Part shown: piece by piece, positions 26,396 through 34,027 of the stretch | Layout: each line of letters opens with the position of its first letter | Numbering within the stretch: the first letter of the stretch is position 1 | Assembly (NCBI GenBank): GCA_028282505.1 | Contig: JANQHV010000327.1 | Location: forward strand, 1 to 38,179 | Source: SAR324 cluster bacterium | GTDB taxonomy: Bacteria > SAR324 > NAC60-12 | Direction of reading: 5' to 3' | DNA length: 38,179 nt | Program-made: the position numbers and the translations under genes | The notes under the pieces: model-generated | The model's database searches: none | Told to the model about the DNA's origin: nothing | Seen by the model: only the letters and a program-made list of their open reading frames with translations

Positions 26396-28282
26396 TTATA
26401 GACAATACTCTCTTTTTTTAAAGAAATTATAATATTCGCACATTCCCAATTCACAGGCCCTCTGCAAATCAGAACAGCCTTGTTGCAGGTTTTCCATTTC
26501 AGTCATATAGAGCATGCCTCGACTATTATACGCTTGCTTGAAATTTGGGTCCCATTTTAATACTTCATTATAATCTTGCAGAGCGTATTGATGTTCTTTC
26601 AAAAGTGCATAAGCATTCCCCCGATTGTACCTGGCATCCACATCTGTACTCTTCATTTTTAAGACACGGCTGAAATCTTCAATTGCTCGTTCGTATTGTT
26701 TGAAATGGAAATAAATATGAGCTCGATTGTAATAAGCTTTGGTATAACCGGGGTCAATATGAAGGGCATGGTTATAATCCTTTAGTGCAGATTGATACTG
26801 TGTTAAATGAAAATAGGCATTGCCACGGTTATAGTAGGCATCCACAAAACCAGGATAAATCCTCACGGCTTCATTGTAATCTGCGATGGCCCGATCATAT
26901 TGCTTTAAATCAGCATAAGCATTGCCTCGATTATTATAAGCACGGAAAAGATCTGCTTTCAATTGAAGTGCAGCATTGGAATGCTTGAGAGCAAGCTCAT
27001 ATTGTTTTTCTTCTCTAAATAGCCTGCCCAGTTCTTGATGGGCTACCCAGGATTGTTCATTTTGATTGATGGTTGCCAGCCATAATGTTTTCAAATCATG
27101 GTAAATCAGAGACTGATTCCAGGTCAGCATGCTGAAAATCAAGACAACGATTGCTCCAATAGCAGATCCTATATATTTTCTGGATATTTGGTCAAAGAAA
27201 TGAAACTTTGCTATTCCCCAATAGATTCCTTGCACACCCAAAATTAAAAGGGGAATGCTGGGCAAATGGAACCAATGATCGGCAACGTATGAAAATTGTG
27301 TCCAGGCATTTGTAAAAAATCCCAAAACAGGAAATAAAGTAACCCAACAGGCAGCCAATCCATAAAATAAATACTTGCCCCAGCTTTGATATTTCCACAG
27401 CAGTACAAACATGATGAAAATTGAACTGATTGTGGGAAAATACATAGAAATTTGAGTAGGGTTGATCTGCCATTTCGAATAAGTAAAAATGAGAGGATAG
27501 GGAACCAGTAGTTTGGTGAAATAAAAAAAAGGAATATGGCTGGCTATCAGTATTTTTTCTAAGAAAGTACCGGTACTGGTAATGGCATCAAATGCATGCA
27601 ACTCAAACCAAATGCGGACATAGCCCATGATCAGGCTTAACAAGAAAAAAGGTAGCAGTCTCCAACAGTCTTTTATGGTGAAACCCAATCGCAACCACAG
27701 ATGCAGAATAATCAAGACAACGGGCAGCATCACCACTGAAGTTTTACTGAGTAAAGCGCCTAAAAATAATAGCAAAGCTCCGCCATACCACATCCAGGTA
27801 TGACGTTTGGTGGATTGTAAATAAGACCACAAACAAAGGATGTAAAACACGGCGGCTGTGACATTTTTACGCTCTGCAATCCAGGCAACGGATTGGACAT
27901 AAACCGGATGAACCGCAAAAATCAGCCCAATCCACCAGGCTCCAGGAAAGCGATAGTGTTCGAGAGCCAACCATAACAACACGGCCGCAAGCAGATGCAG
28001 GAGGATATTAATCCAATGGGCAACTTGAGGATTCAATCCCCATAGTTGATTTTCCAGCCAAAATGTTGTTCTGGTGATGGGGAGATACGGCCAAACCCGA
28101 TTGTTGTCGGTAGGATGAAACCAGATCCTATACAGACCATCTGAAGCGTTTAGTACAGGATCTTCTAGAAAAAACTCTTTATCATCAATAATGAAACCCG
28201 CCTCACTTGCAGGATAGTAGGCCGCAATTGTGATCAGAATCAAAATCAATAATTTGGGGAGCAACCATGTTCTCAAATACAC
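26396..28282 (-). CDS. TMTC-like membrane glycosyltransferase with C-terminal TPR repeats
   Basis: The 628-residue protein has about ten transmembrane segments in residues 1-390. After the first come FIIDDKEFF, with the D33-D34 pair expected of GT-C enzymes, and PITRTTFWLENQLWGLNPQVAHWIN. From about 405 to 615 there are six TPR units, the clearest being NNRGNAYADLKQYDRAIADYNEAVRIYPG and its successors. The architecture matches the TMTC/DUF1736 proteins, for which protein O-mannosylation is known in animals; the bacterial role is open. It lies 78 bases downstream of the integrase gene and closes the integron's left side. Confidence 0.8.
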   Translation of the reverse strand: MYLRTWLLPKLLILILITIAAYYPASEAGFIIDDKEFFLEDPVLNASDGLYRIWFHPTDNNRVWPYLPITRTTFWLENQLWGLNPQVAHWINILLHLLAAVLLWLALEHYRFPGAWWIGLIFAVHPVYVQSVAWIAERKNVTAAVFYILCLWSYLQSTKRHTWMWYGGALLLFLGALLSKTSVVMLPVVLIILHLWLRLGFTIKDCWRLLPFFLLSLIMGYVRIWFELHAFDAITSTGTFLEKILIASHIPFFYFTKLLVPYPLIFTYSKWQINPTQISMYFPTISSIFIMFVLLWKYQSWGKYLFYGLAACWVTLFPVLGFFTNAWTQFSYVADHWFHLPSIPLLILGVQGIYWGIAKFHFFDQISRKYIGSAIGAIVVLIFSMLTWNQSLIYHDLKTLWLATINQNEQSWVAHQELGRLFREEKQYELALKHSNAALQLKADLFRAYNNRGNAYADLKQYDRAIADYNEAVRIYPGFVDAYYNRGNAYFHLTQYQSALKDYNHALHIDPGYTKAYYNRAHIYFHFKQYERAIEDFSRVLKMKSTDVDARYNRGNAYALLKEHQYALQDYNEVLKWDPNFKQAYNSRGMLYMTEMENLQQGCSDLQRACELGMCEYYNFFKKREYCL

Positions 28283-28360
28283 CTACCCGTCTTTAGAGAG
28301 GAAGAAGAAAATAACTTTCAAAATATAAAGATGCAGATAAATTAATCATTTTTTCATGGA

Positions 28361-29353
28361 TCACCATTGATCCAAAGGGCTCTGTATTCCATCAATGTCT
28401 TTTTTCATCACATGGGTATAAATTTCTGTGGTTTTTACGTCTGCATGCCCCAGTAAAGTTTGCAAAACTATAATGCTCACACCATTTTCCAACATGTGTG
28501 TGGCAAAACTATGCCGGAAGGTATGACAGCCCACTTTTTTATGAATCTCTGCTTGCCGCACTGCGCGTTTTACTGCTTTTTGAAGCCCTGATTCCAAAAT
28601 ATGATGGCGCCTCTCCCGACCTGAGCGGGGATCAATCGAACGTTTTCTTGCTGGGAAAACATATTGCCAACCCGTTTCTCTTGACCCATTTGGGTACTTT
28701 CTCTCCAGTGCATGGGGTAAGTAAACCTCACCAAATCCTTCCACCAGATCCTGGTGATGCAAAGCTATTACCCGATCAATGTGAGAATGTAATTCATCCC
28801 GAACATTCTTGGGAAGCATACTTAACCTGTCTTTCCCTCCCTTGCCACCTCTTACGTAAATTTTGTTTTGTCCAAAATCAACATCCTGGATCCGCAATCG
28901 AATGCATTCCATCAAGCGTAAACCGGCCCCATACAGTAATTTTGCCATTAATAAATGGGTTCCATTCATTTTTAAAAACATCGCTTGAACTTCTTCCTGG
29001 GTCAAAACAGTTGGAGGATGAACTTTTTTCTTTGAGCGGATTGGCGTTATTTCAGTCTCAAGTGGTATATCTAGAACTTCCCGGTAAAGGAAGACCAATG
29101 CGTTCAAGGCTTGACGCTGTGTCGATGAGGCCACATTTCTTTGACTGACCAAATGTGAGAGAAACGCTTCGACTTGTTGACTGCTCATCTCTTTTGGATG
29201 AGTTTTTCCTCCATAATGGTGGAGATACCGTAAGATCCATTGACAATACGAAACTTCTGTGCGATACGAATAATGGTGAAAACGTAAAACCTCTTTGACT
29301 TGATCCATTAATCTGGCTTCTGGATTCGGACGAAATTTATTTGCCTTTTTCAT
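28361..29353 (-). CDS. intI: Integron integrase (tyrosine recombinase)
   Basis: The enzyme inserts and excises gene cassettes at attI and folded single-stranded attC. The 330-residue product has the tyrosine recombinase residues: R in YGAGLRLMECIRLR, K in GGKGGKDRL, H and R in CHTFRHSFATH, H in LLGHADVKTT and the Tyr in EIYTHV. It also has the insert that defines IntI and not XerC/D: VYLPHALERKYPN, GWQYVFPARKRSIDPRSGR and RRHHILESGLQKAVKRAVR. I chose the ATG at 29353 with GAGG just ahead; a GTG at 29362 is the alternative. It is divergent to the array, as in other integrons. All catalytic residues are present, so activity is likely. Confidence 0.97.
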   Translation of the reverse strand: MKKANKFRPNPEARLMDQVKEVLRFHHYSYRTEVSYCQWILRYLHHYGGKTHPKEMSSQQVEAFLSHLVSQRNVASSTQRQALNALVFLYREVLDIPLETEITPIRSKKKVHPPTVLTQEEVQAMFLKMNGTHLLMAKLLYGAGLRLMECIRLRIQDVDFGQNKIYVRGGKGGKDRLSMLPKNVRDELHSHIDRVIALHHQDLVEGFGEVYLPHALERKYPNGSRETGWQYVFPARKRSIDPRSGRERRHHILESGLQKAVKRAVRQAEIHKKVGCHTFRHSFATHMLENGVSIIVLQTLLGHADVKTTEIYTHVMKKDIDGIQSPLDQW

Positions 29354-29368
29354 GATCCTCACACTTAT

Positions 29369-29379
29369 TGAACTGTTCA
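29369..29379. promoter_or_regulatory. Palindrome upstream of intI, possible operator
   Basis: TGAACTGTTCA is a perfect 11-bp palindrome 16 bases ahead of the integrase start. Integrase genes are often under LexA control, and GAAC/GTTC half sites occur in some LexA boxes, but the one-base spacing here does not match a LexA box I know. Confidence 0.3.
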
Positions 29380-29384
29380 GGATT

Positions 29385-29414
29385 TTGTCATCGAATTTCT
29401 ATAGATTCTAATAT
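29385..29414 (+). promoter_or_regulatory. Candidate cassette promoter Pc
   Basis: TTGTCA at 29385-29390 and TAATAT at 29409-29414 are separated by 18 bases and point into the array. This is the place where integrons carry the promoter that drives the first cassettes. The boxes fit the consensus moderately. Confidence 0.35.
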
Positions 29415-29441
29415 TTTCCATTTTATGTAGTTTAATATTGC

Positions 29442-29583
29442 AATAAGAGGAAAAATTAAAGTAAAAAAGCAATAGGTAGATAGAATTTCCATCTATTCTC
29501 ATCTAATATCAGAATAAGTGGAAAAATAAGCCATCTATAAGCTCCAATAGCATGGAAAAAGTCTACTTATTGCTATGTTAGCG
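29442..29583 (+). other. attI: Candidate attI recombination site
   Basis: The core GTTAGCG at 29577-29583 is identical to the R' box of the first cassette's attC at 30400, so recombination between G and TT at both places bounds the cassette. Upstream lie two direct repeats, AATAAGAGGAAAAATTAA at 29442 and AATAAGTGGAAAAATAAG at 29513 (15 of 18 alike), and two copies of CCATCTAT at 29489 and 29531. Direct repeats serve as extra integrase binding sites in known attI sites. The exact left limit is a guess. Confidence 0.6.
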
Positions 29584-29608
29584 AACAAATACATTAAAAG
29601 GTGTCCTA

Positions 29609-30289
29609 ATGAAATCATGGTTTATTTTCATCTTTATTACATTACTTGTGTTTCCAGCCTATGGCGGAGGAAAAGCTTTAATAATAGTATCTGATTTTGG
29701 CAAAGAGATTGTCGCTACGACACTGGAAAAAAAAGCTGATTATGTCGCACTACCGATTACATTAACCAATGACAGAAGCGACACTAAACTGAAATATGAT
29801 GAACTCAAAAAATCTGTTCGACTCCTAGAGAATAGAGTCAAAAAAGAACCAAAAATTATTCTTTACCGTGGCCCTGTTTTTCAACCGAACTACAATTATT
29901 CAAAATTTTCATTTTCCTCTTCGGGAAAGAAAAGTAGTTTGACCATGTATGTCCTTTTTCAAATTAATGATAATACAGACATTTTTGATGCTTCTGCAAA
30001 ACTTGAGAGCGTTATCAGAAATCTTAGTTTCCCAGGAGATACAGATCTTGATATTGAGAGCATCAGTTTGGGGGTGATGGAACCGGAAAAATACCGAAAG
30101 GAACTTTTGGAGAAAATTCAAAGCCATATACAGGAAACTGCTTCGGTTCTTAAAAATTCTCAAAAGATAACGGTAAGTGGCCTTGAGAAACCTGTTCGTG
30201 TTGTTCAATCAGGTGGAACGAAGGTTAATCTATTTATCGACTACGAACTGTCAATTATATCTAATACTACAACACAAGAGATTCGCTAA
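29609..30289 (+). CDS. First cassette: secreted protein of unknown function, possibly SIMPL-like
   Basis: The 226-residue product has a signal peptide (KSWFIFIFITLLVFPAYGG) and is periplasmic or exported. The mature part is strand-rich: VALPITLTNDRSDTKLKYDEL, then LTMYVLFQINDNTDIFDASAKLESVIRNL, then a helix ending in SVLKNSQKITVSGL and VNLFIDYELSI. This order resembles SIMPL (DUF541) periplasmic proteins, but the match is weak and by eye only. AAGGTG lies six bases ahead of the ATG. The TAA stop at 30287-30289 lies inside the attC left box, as is usual in cassettes. As the cassette next to attI it should be the best expressed of the array. Confidence 0.75.
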   Translation: MKSWFIFIFITLLVFPAYGGGKALIIVSDFGKEIVATTLEKKADYVALPITLTNDRSDTKLKYDELKKSVRLLENRVKKEPKIILYRGPVFQPNYNYSKFSFSSSGKKSSLTMYVLFQINDNTDIFDASAKLESVIRNLSFPGDTDLDIESISLGVMEPEKYRKELLEKIQSHIQETASVLKNSQKITVSGLEKPVRVVQSGGTKVNLFIDYELSIISNTTTQEIR

Positions 30290-30406
30290 CAATTGCATCC
30301 AAGGGACCTTGACCACAGCGCCTTTTCCAATGTTTTCAGCAAACTGTAACTTAGTCACCTTTTCACAATTTTTCGCTGGTCAAGGCCCCTGATGCAGACG
30401 TTAGCG
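30284..30406 (+). other. attC: attC site 1
   Basis: R'' is CGCTAAC (30284-30290) and R' is GTTAGCG (30400-30406), exact reverse complements. The inner arms also pair: TGCATC with GATGCA, and CCTTGACC with GGTCAAGG. The total is 123 bp with a spacer of about 60 bases. The right arm contains GGCCCCTGATGCAGACGTTAG, a layout shared with attC 2 and 3. Confidence 0.9.
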
Positions 30407-30573
30407 AAGTAACCGTTGGAGCAGAAAATCACTGAAACTAATTTTAAAATCAGTAAAGTTTACAGTACCATGCAAGAAAATTTCATTTTCAAAACTCTGA
30501 TATTATGTGATAAATTACAAATTGGATGGAAACCTGATAATTATAGTCAAAAAACAAGATAAAGGTCATCAAC

Positions 30574-30921
30574 ATGAACATTTCTGATTCGGAAGAAAAA
30601 GTTGCTTATCGATCAAAGCTTGATCTAAAAAACGAACGACAACATGAAAGAGAAATTATTCGGTTAAAGCAGAATTATCGTATTAGAATGGCGACTCTTT
30701 TCATTTTAGGTATTGCTGGGTTAGGATTGTTAGGGTTTGGGGCATTCATAGCATATCTTGGTCACCTACCCAGCAACTTGATACTAATGTTCCTTATATC
30801 GGGTGTTGTTCTGTTGGCTTTTGGTGTAACTGTTGCTATGTCAGGAATTTACAGCAAGCCAGAATTACGCTCAAAAGAAATTTCTAACAAAGTTTTTTTT
30901 AACGAACTAGATAAGAAGTGA
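30574..30921 (+). CDS. Second cassette, gene 1: membrane protein with two transmembrane helices
   Basis: The 115-residue product starts with a charged, probably coiled-coil N-terminus of about 40 residues (KNERQHEREIIRLKQNYRI). Two transmembrane helices follow: MATLFILGIAGLGLLGFGAF and LILMFLISGVVLLAFGVTVA. A short polar tail ends it. AAGGTC lies ahead of the ATG. It is followed after 6 bases by the next gene within the same cassette. No family is recognised. The cassette leader of about 170 bases (30401-30573) has no further gene. Confidence 0.7.
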   Translation: MNISDSEEKVAYRSKLDLKNERQHEREIIRLKQNYRIRMATLFILGIAGLGLLGFGAFIAYLGHLPSNLILMFLISGVVLLAFGVTVAMSGIYSKPELRSKEISNKVFFNELDKK

Positions 30922-30927
30922 TACCTC

Positions 30928-31650
30928 ATGCTCTCCTATATAACCGTAGCAGTAATAGGGGCTTCAATCGGTATCGCAGAACTGGTACGAAGATACCCAG
31001 ATGCACCTATTGCAGCATTAAAAAACTACGCAACAGCAATATACGCCATAGTAAATTCTATTGCTTCTATCGCAACATTGCTGTTTCTGCAAGAATTTAG
31101 CTTAATAGAATGGGAAGGAACTACTGAAGGAAAGAAAGTATTAGTAGAGATACTTGTTGCAGGGTTGGGCGCAAGTGCAATTCTTCGTATAGGACTTTCT
31201 GTTCAAGTGGCAGGGGGAAACCTTAATGTCAGTTTGATGACTGTTTTAGAACCAATTCTTCGGGCAGCGGATAATGAAGTGGATAGAGCAAGAGCATCGG
31301 AGCGATTGAGCATAACGAAACGCTTAATGGTTGGGCTTGATGTTAATGATGCTTTTAAAGATCTTCCTCCTTTATGTCTTTACATGCTTCAAGGATTGTC
31401 AGAAACCAAGCAGAAAGAATTAGCAGACGAGGTTAAACAACTTCGTGATCGGCCTATACAAGATAATGTGAAGTTAGTAAGTCTTGGTCTTGCACTTCTC
31501 AATACAGTTGGTGCAGATGTTTTAGAGAAATCAGTCAATGCTTTTAAGGAAATGGGGCCGGGAGTAGCTGAAGTGTTAGAAGGAGATTCAGATCAAGAAT
31601 CTAATGATTCAGAAGCTGATGAGTCAGGTACTGACAATGAGCAAGGCTAA
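30928..31650 (+). CDS. Second cassette, gene 2: membrane-associated protein of unknown function
   Basis: The 240-residue product has an N-terminal hydrophobic helix (YITVAVIGASIGIAEL), a second segment YAIVNSIASIATLLFLQEF and a third weaker one (VLVEILVAGLGASAILRIGL). A cytosolic helical region follows (about 105-215) with EVDRARASERLSITKRLMVG and LKYMLQGL-like helices. The tail is very acidic (SDQESNDSEADESGTDNEQ). The stop overlaps the attC left box. Together with the preceding gene it forms a two-gene membrane cassette that moves as one unit, so the products probably act together. No domain is recognised. Confidence 0.7.
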   Translation: MLSYITVAVIGASIGIAELVRRYPDAPIAALKNYATAIYAIVNSIASIATLLFLQEFSLIEWEGTTEGKKVLVEILVAGLGASAILRIGLSVQVAGGNLNVSLMTVLEPILRAADNEVDRARASERLSITKRLMVGLDVNDAFKDLPPLCLYMLQGLSETKQKELADEVKQLRDRPIQDNVKLVSLGLALLNTVGADVLEKSVNAFKEMGPGVAEVLEGDSDQESNDSEADESGTDNEQG

Positions 31651-31775
31651 CAAAAACATTGAGGCGACGTTTTCTTGCGACTTTTCATGAATTTTTGAAG
31701 TAATTGCAAACTCAATTTTCTTATTTTTTGACTCAAAATTTGAGAAGAAAACGCCCCTCATGCATAACGTTAAAT
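31645..31775 (+). other. attC: attC site 2
   Basis: R'' is GGCTAAC (31645-31651) and R' is GTTAAAT (31769-31775). The inner arms pair as CATTGAGG with CCCCTCATG, and CGTTTTCTT with AAGAAAACG. The length is 131 bp. The right arm GCCCCTCATGCATAACGTTA is closely related to that of attC 1. Confidence 0.88.
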
Positions 31776-31974
31776 TTCTTCATCATTTCCTAATCCAATT
31801 CTGATCTTTAGGATATTTGCTTACAATAAAATTGAAGAATCCTTGACCTGTCTGAAAGCTCGTTTTCCAACAGAAATAAGGTATTAGATGATGGGGCTTG
31901 AGAATCGAAAAGGAAAAGGGGTATACTTTCAAAAGGCATTAAATCGAAAATCATTAACAAAGTGGAAGGAAACA

Positions 31975-32214
31975 ATGAACTGGAAAGAGTATATTCATTC
32001 TGATCCGGAAGTTCTTGTAGGAAAACCTGTTATTAAAGGAACTAGATTAGCTATTGATTTTATCTTAGATTTATTGGCTCAGGGTTGGACAGAAGAACAA
32101 ATATTGGAAAATTATCCGACATTGACTAAGGAGTCATTAAAGGCATTATTTGCTTTTGTTTCCGAGTGTATGAAAGAAGAAGCGGTCTATTCTTTTTCTC
32201 AAAAATCAGCTTAA
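31975..32214 (+). CDS. DUF433 antitoxin of a type II toxin-antitoxin pair
   Basis: The 79-residue cytosolic protein has the DUF433 pattern: HSDPEVLVGKPVIKGTRLAI, a helix-turn-helix-like FILDLLAQGWTEEQILENYP, and LTKESLKALFAFVSECM. DUF433 proteins act as antitoxins and DNA-binding repressors for DUF5615 PIN-like toxins. I use the ATG at 31975 with GGAAGG ahead; upstream in-frame starts back to 31888 lack the family match. The toxin gene begins 2 bases after its stop. This is the third cassette. Confidence 0.85.
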   Translation: MNWKEYIHSDPEVLVGKPVIKGTRLAIDFILDLLAQGWTEEQILENYPTLTKESLKALFAFVSECMKEEAVYSFSQKSA

Positions 32215-32216
32215 AT

Positions 32217-32585
32217 ATGAAATTCTTAGCTAATGAGAACTTCCCTCTGTTGAGTGTAAAGTATTTAGGAGAAAAGGGATATGATATTGGCTCCATTTCA
32301 GAGTTAGCACCTGGAATAGCAGATCAACAAGTCCTTGAGCTTGCAGCAAAAGAACAAAGAATCATTCTGACTTTTGATAGGGATTATGGAGAATTAGTCT
32401 ATCGGCTTAGGGATATTCCGTCATTAGGAGTGATTTATTTAAGGTTTGTTCCAAATAATCCAGAAGAACCAGGGAAATATGTGGAAGCACTGATTCAGTC
32501 AGAAGAAATCGCACTACAAAATAAATTTACTGTAGTAGAAAGATCAAAAGTTCGTCAACGCCCTTTGCCTAACCAGAGCATTTGA
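32217..32585 (+). CDS. DUF5615 PIN-like toxin
   Basis: The 122-residue cytosolic protein matches DUF5615: start MKFLANENFPLLSVKYLGEKGYDI, then AADQQVLELA-like helix (GIADQQVLELAAKEQRIIL), the acidic motif TFDRDYGEL that provides nuclease metal ligands, and LGVIYLRF. Proteins of this family are predicted RNases that stop growth when the antitoxin is lost. The usual DEN near the start is NEN here, which also occurs in the family. The ATG at 32217 lies 2 bases after the antitoxin stop, implying coupled translation. Such pairs stabilise integron arrays. Confidence 0.85.
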   Translation: MKFLANENFPLLSVKYLGEKGYDIGSISELAPGIADQQVLELAAKEQRIILTFDRDYGELVYRLRDIPSLGVIYLRFVPNNPEEPGKYVEALIQSEEIALQNKFTVVERSKVRQRPLPNQSI

Positions 32586-32614
32586 GTCCATTATAAAAAT
32601 TAGCAAAACAGGAA

Positions 32615-32740
32615 ATTTAACAAGAGAATAGAAGTGACTTGGAACCCTGCGTTTTTTTAAAATTTCCTAACAAATTTAAAGTTCATCTTTTTTAACAAAT
32701 TTTATCACTGGGTTCCAAGCCCCTCATTCAGGCGTTGTGC
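32615..32740 (+). other. attC: attC site 3
   Basis: R'' is ATTTAAC (32615-32621) and R' is GTTGTGC (32734-32740). The arms pair as GACTTGGAACCC with GGGTTCCAAG, followed by AGCCCCTCATTCAGGCGTTG on the right, which is the same right-arm type as attC 1 and 2. The length is 126 bp. The outer boxes are less symmetrical than in attC 1. Confidence 0.85.
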
Positions 32741-32743
32741 CCG

Positions 32744-32911
32744 ATGGAACCACAGATAACAAAGCCACGTTTTATTGGTATGTTGAGTATAGTCACATTT
32801 TCTCTTTTCTTATTTTTGAGCCCTTATCAAAAACAGCAACTTGATGAATATGTAATCTGTACGTCGGGTGCAATGGAAAAAGGAAATATGTGTTTTTCCT
32901 ATCCCGGTTAG
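32744..32911 (+). CDS. Possible 55-residue membrane protein at start of fourth cassette
   Basis: The ATG follows four bases after the attC 3 right box. The product starts MEPQITKPRF, has one transmembrane helix IGMLSIVTFSLFLFLSPY, and ends with two cysteines (VICTSGAMEKGNMCFSYPG). No ribosome binding site is visible, so translation is uncertain. It ends 35 bases before the next gene. No family is recognised. Confidence 0.4.
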   Translation: MEPQITKPRFIGMLSIVTFSLFLFLSPYQKQQLDEYVICTSGAMEKGNMCFSYPG

Positions 32912-32946
32912 GAATATCGAATCATTACTTGATCAAAAGTTTCAAA

Positions 32947-33453
32947 ATGTCCCATACATATCAATTAAAATATTGGAATGAGATGGATGAATTGAAGACA
33001 AATATTATATATCTAGGACTATACTTAGAAGGGACTCAGAAGCTAGATCGAGGGATAAAAATATTTCTAGCAATTGCATCAAGTAGTAGTATTGCTCTCT
33101 GGGCTGTTTGGCAAGAGTTTCCTATGGTATGGGGAGGAATCATAGCAGCATCACAATTACTGAATGCGGTGAAAGAATATCTTCCATACCAAAAAAGAGC
33201 AAAAAATATTGCAGGTCTTAGTTCTGATCTACAAGATTTATTCCTACATGCAGAAAAAACATGGTACTCAATATCTGAAGGTATGCTTACAGAACAAAAA
33301 ATCCATGAATCATGGATCGATCTAAAAAAAAGAAAAAATACACTCATTAAGAAAAATCTTGGTTCTGAAACCTTACCTCAAAACAAAAAATATCTTACGT
33401 TAGCAGATGAAGAAAAAGTCCAATATTTCAAAAACTTTTATATAGGAGAGTAA
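32947..33453 (+). CDS. Fourth cassette: SLATT-like membrane protein
   Basis: The 168-residue product starts with a helix (YWNEMDELKTNIIYLGLYLEG), then two hydrophobic helices split by a short loop (GIKIFLAIASSSSIALWAVW and MVWGGIIAASQLLNAV). A long coiled-coil-like cytosolic part follows (LSSDLQDLFLHAEKTWYSI and on). This two-helix plus coiled-coil layout is that of SLATT-type proteins, which are linked to nucleotide-signalled defence in other systems; here no nucleotide cyclase is present and the match is by layout only. I use the ATG at 32947. The next gene begins 2 bases after its stop, so they form a pair. Confidence 0.65.
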   Translation: MSHTYQLKYWNEMDELKTNIIYLGLYLEGTQKLDRGIKIFLAIASSSSIALWAVWQEFPMVWGGIIAASQLLNAVKEYLPYQKRAKNIAGLSSDLQDLFLHAEKTWYSISEGMLTEQKIHESWIDLKKRKNTLIKKNLGSETLPQNKKYLTLADEEKVQYFKNFYIGE

Positions 33454-33455
33454 CT

Positions 33456-33635
33456 ATGAGTGAAGAAAAAAAAGCTGAAATTACAATTCAAAATAAAACT
33501 GAAAAAAAAACAATAGAAACGAGAAATGACTATTCTTTACCATCATCTAAAGTTAAGGTACCTATGCCTCCTGTTAAGCCGGCAAAAGATAGTTCACCGT
33601 CTAACACTTCTAAATCGACCGCAAAAGAAGAATAG
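33456..33635 (+). CDS. Small proline- and lysine-rich partner protein
   Basis: The 59-residue product is polar and disordered: a Lys/Glu-rich start (MSEEKKAEITIQNKTEKK), a proline-rich middle (KVKVPMPPVKPAKDSSPSN) and a charged end. GGAGAG lies six bases ahead of the ATG, and the start follows the SLATT-like gene stop by 2 bases. The tight coupling and the extended proline-rich segment suggest a binding partner or adaptor of that membrane protein. It is too short and low-complexity for family assignment. Confidence 0.6.
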   Translation: MSEEKKAEITIQNKTEKKTIETRNDYSLPSSKVKVPMPPVKPAKDSSPSNTSKSTAKEE

Positions 33636-33679
33636 GCAAAATAAAAACGACTAACCAAATATTCAACTAAGCTTTGCCT
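33634..33679. other. Hairpin after the SLATT-like pair
   Basis: AGGCAAA at 33634-33640 faces TTTGCCT at 33673-33679, beginning at the stop codon of the small partner gene. It may be a terminator or a decayed attC; no R box pair is convincing. The rest of the gap to 33799 is AT-rich with no clear gene. Confidence 0.3.
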
Positions 33680-33799
33680 GTGCTTATTCTTTGATGCAAC
33701 ATAAAACAATTGACTCAGTGTTGTGGCTATTATCATTAAGTTATTTATGAGATATAAAGCAGACCACAGTGTTTATGATTAACCTTTCTAATAGAATGT

Positions 33800-34027
33800 A
33801 TGATGAATGAAGATTTATTATCCTTAGTTAAAAAACTGAATAATATTAAGAACCTTGAGGAACTCGAAGAAGCAAAAGAATTGGGAAATTCTTTTTTACG
33901 CAAGGAAAAGAGGCAAGCATTGCTGACCCTGCTGTCTATTTCTGAGGAAATGGGCAAAGAAGAAATTGTTGAGTCTCTCAAAGAATTATCAGCTTTTTTA
34001 GAAAATATGCATGAAGTGAAAGAATAG
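33800..34027 (+). CDS. Small helical protein of unknown function
   Basis: The 75-residue product is acidic and almost wholly helical with heptad-like Leu spacing (LLSLVKKLNNIKNLEELEEA, then IVESLKELSAFLENM). It has no Cys and no hydrophobic segment. The ATG at 33800 has no clear ribosome binding site; ATG at 33803 is equally possible. It lies in the same attC-bounded unit as the SLATT-like pair, but could be its own former cassette. A coiled-coil regulator is one possibility. Confidence 0.45.
   Translation: MMNEDLLSLVKKLNNIKNLEELEEAKELGNSFLRKEKRQALLTLLSISEEMGKEEIVESLKELSAFLENMHEVKE

Noticed and set aside
28498-29148. 216-codon frame opposite intI
   Set aside because: It lies wholly inside the conserved integrase gene on the other strand.
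28361-29353. XerC/XerD or phage integrase
   Set aside because: The insert with LPHALERKYPN and the VFPARKRSIDPRSG stretch is specific to integron integrases.
29369-29379. A LexA box for intI
   Set aside because: The palindrome has GAAC and GTTC halves one base apart, which fits no LexA spacing I know; kept only as a possible operator.
32568-32590. GCCTAAC within the end of the DUF5615 toxin gene as an attC left box
   Set aside because: The arms that pair with the right half of attC 3 start at 32615, and no second right half matches this copy.
33640-33790. A sixth attC after the SLATT-like pair
   Set aside because: GACTAAC and several short dyads are present, but no right box and arm set could be paired over more than a few bases; only a hairpin is reported.
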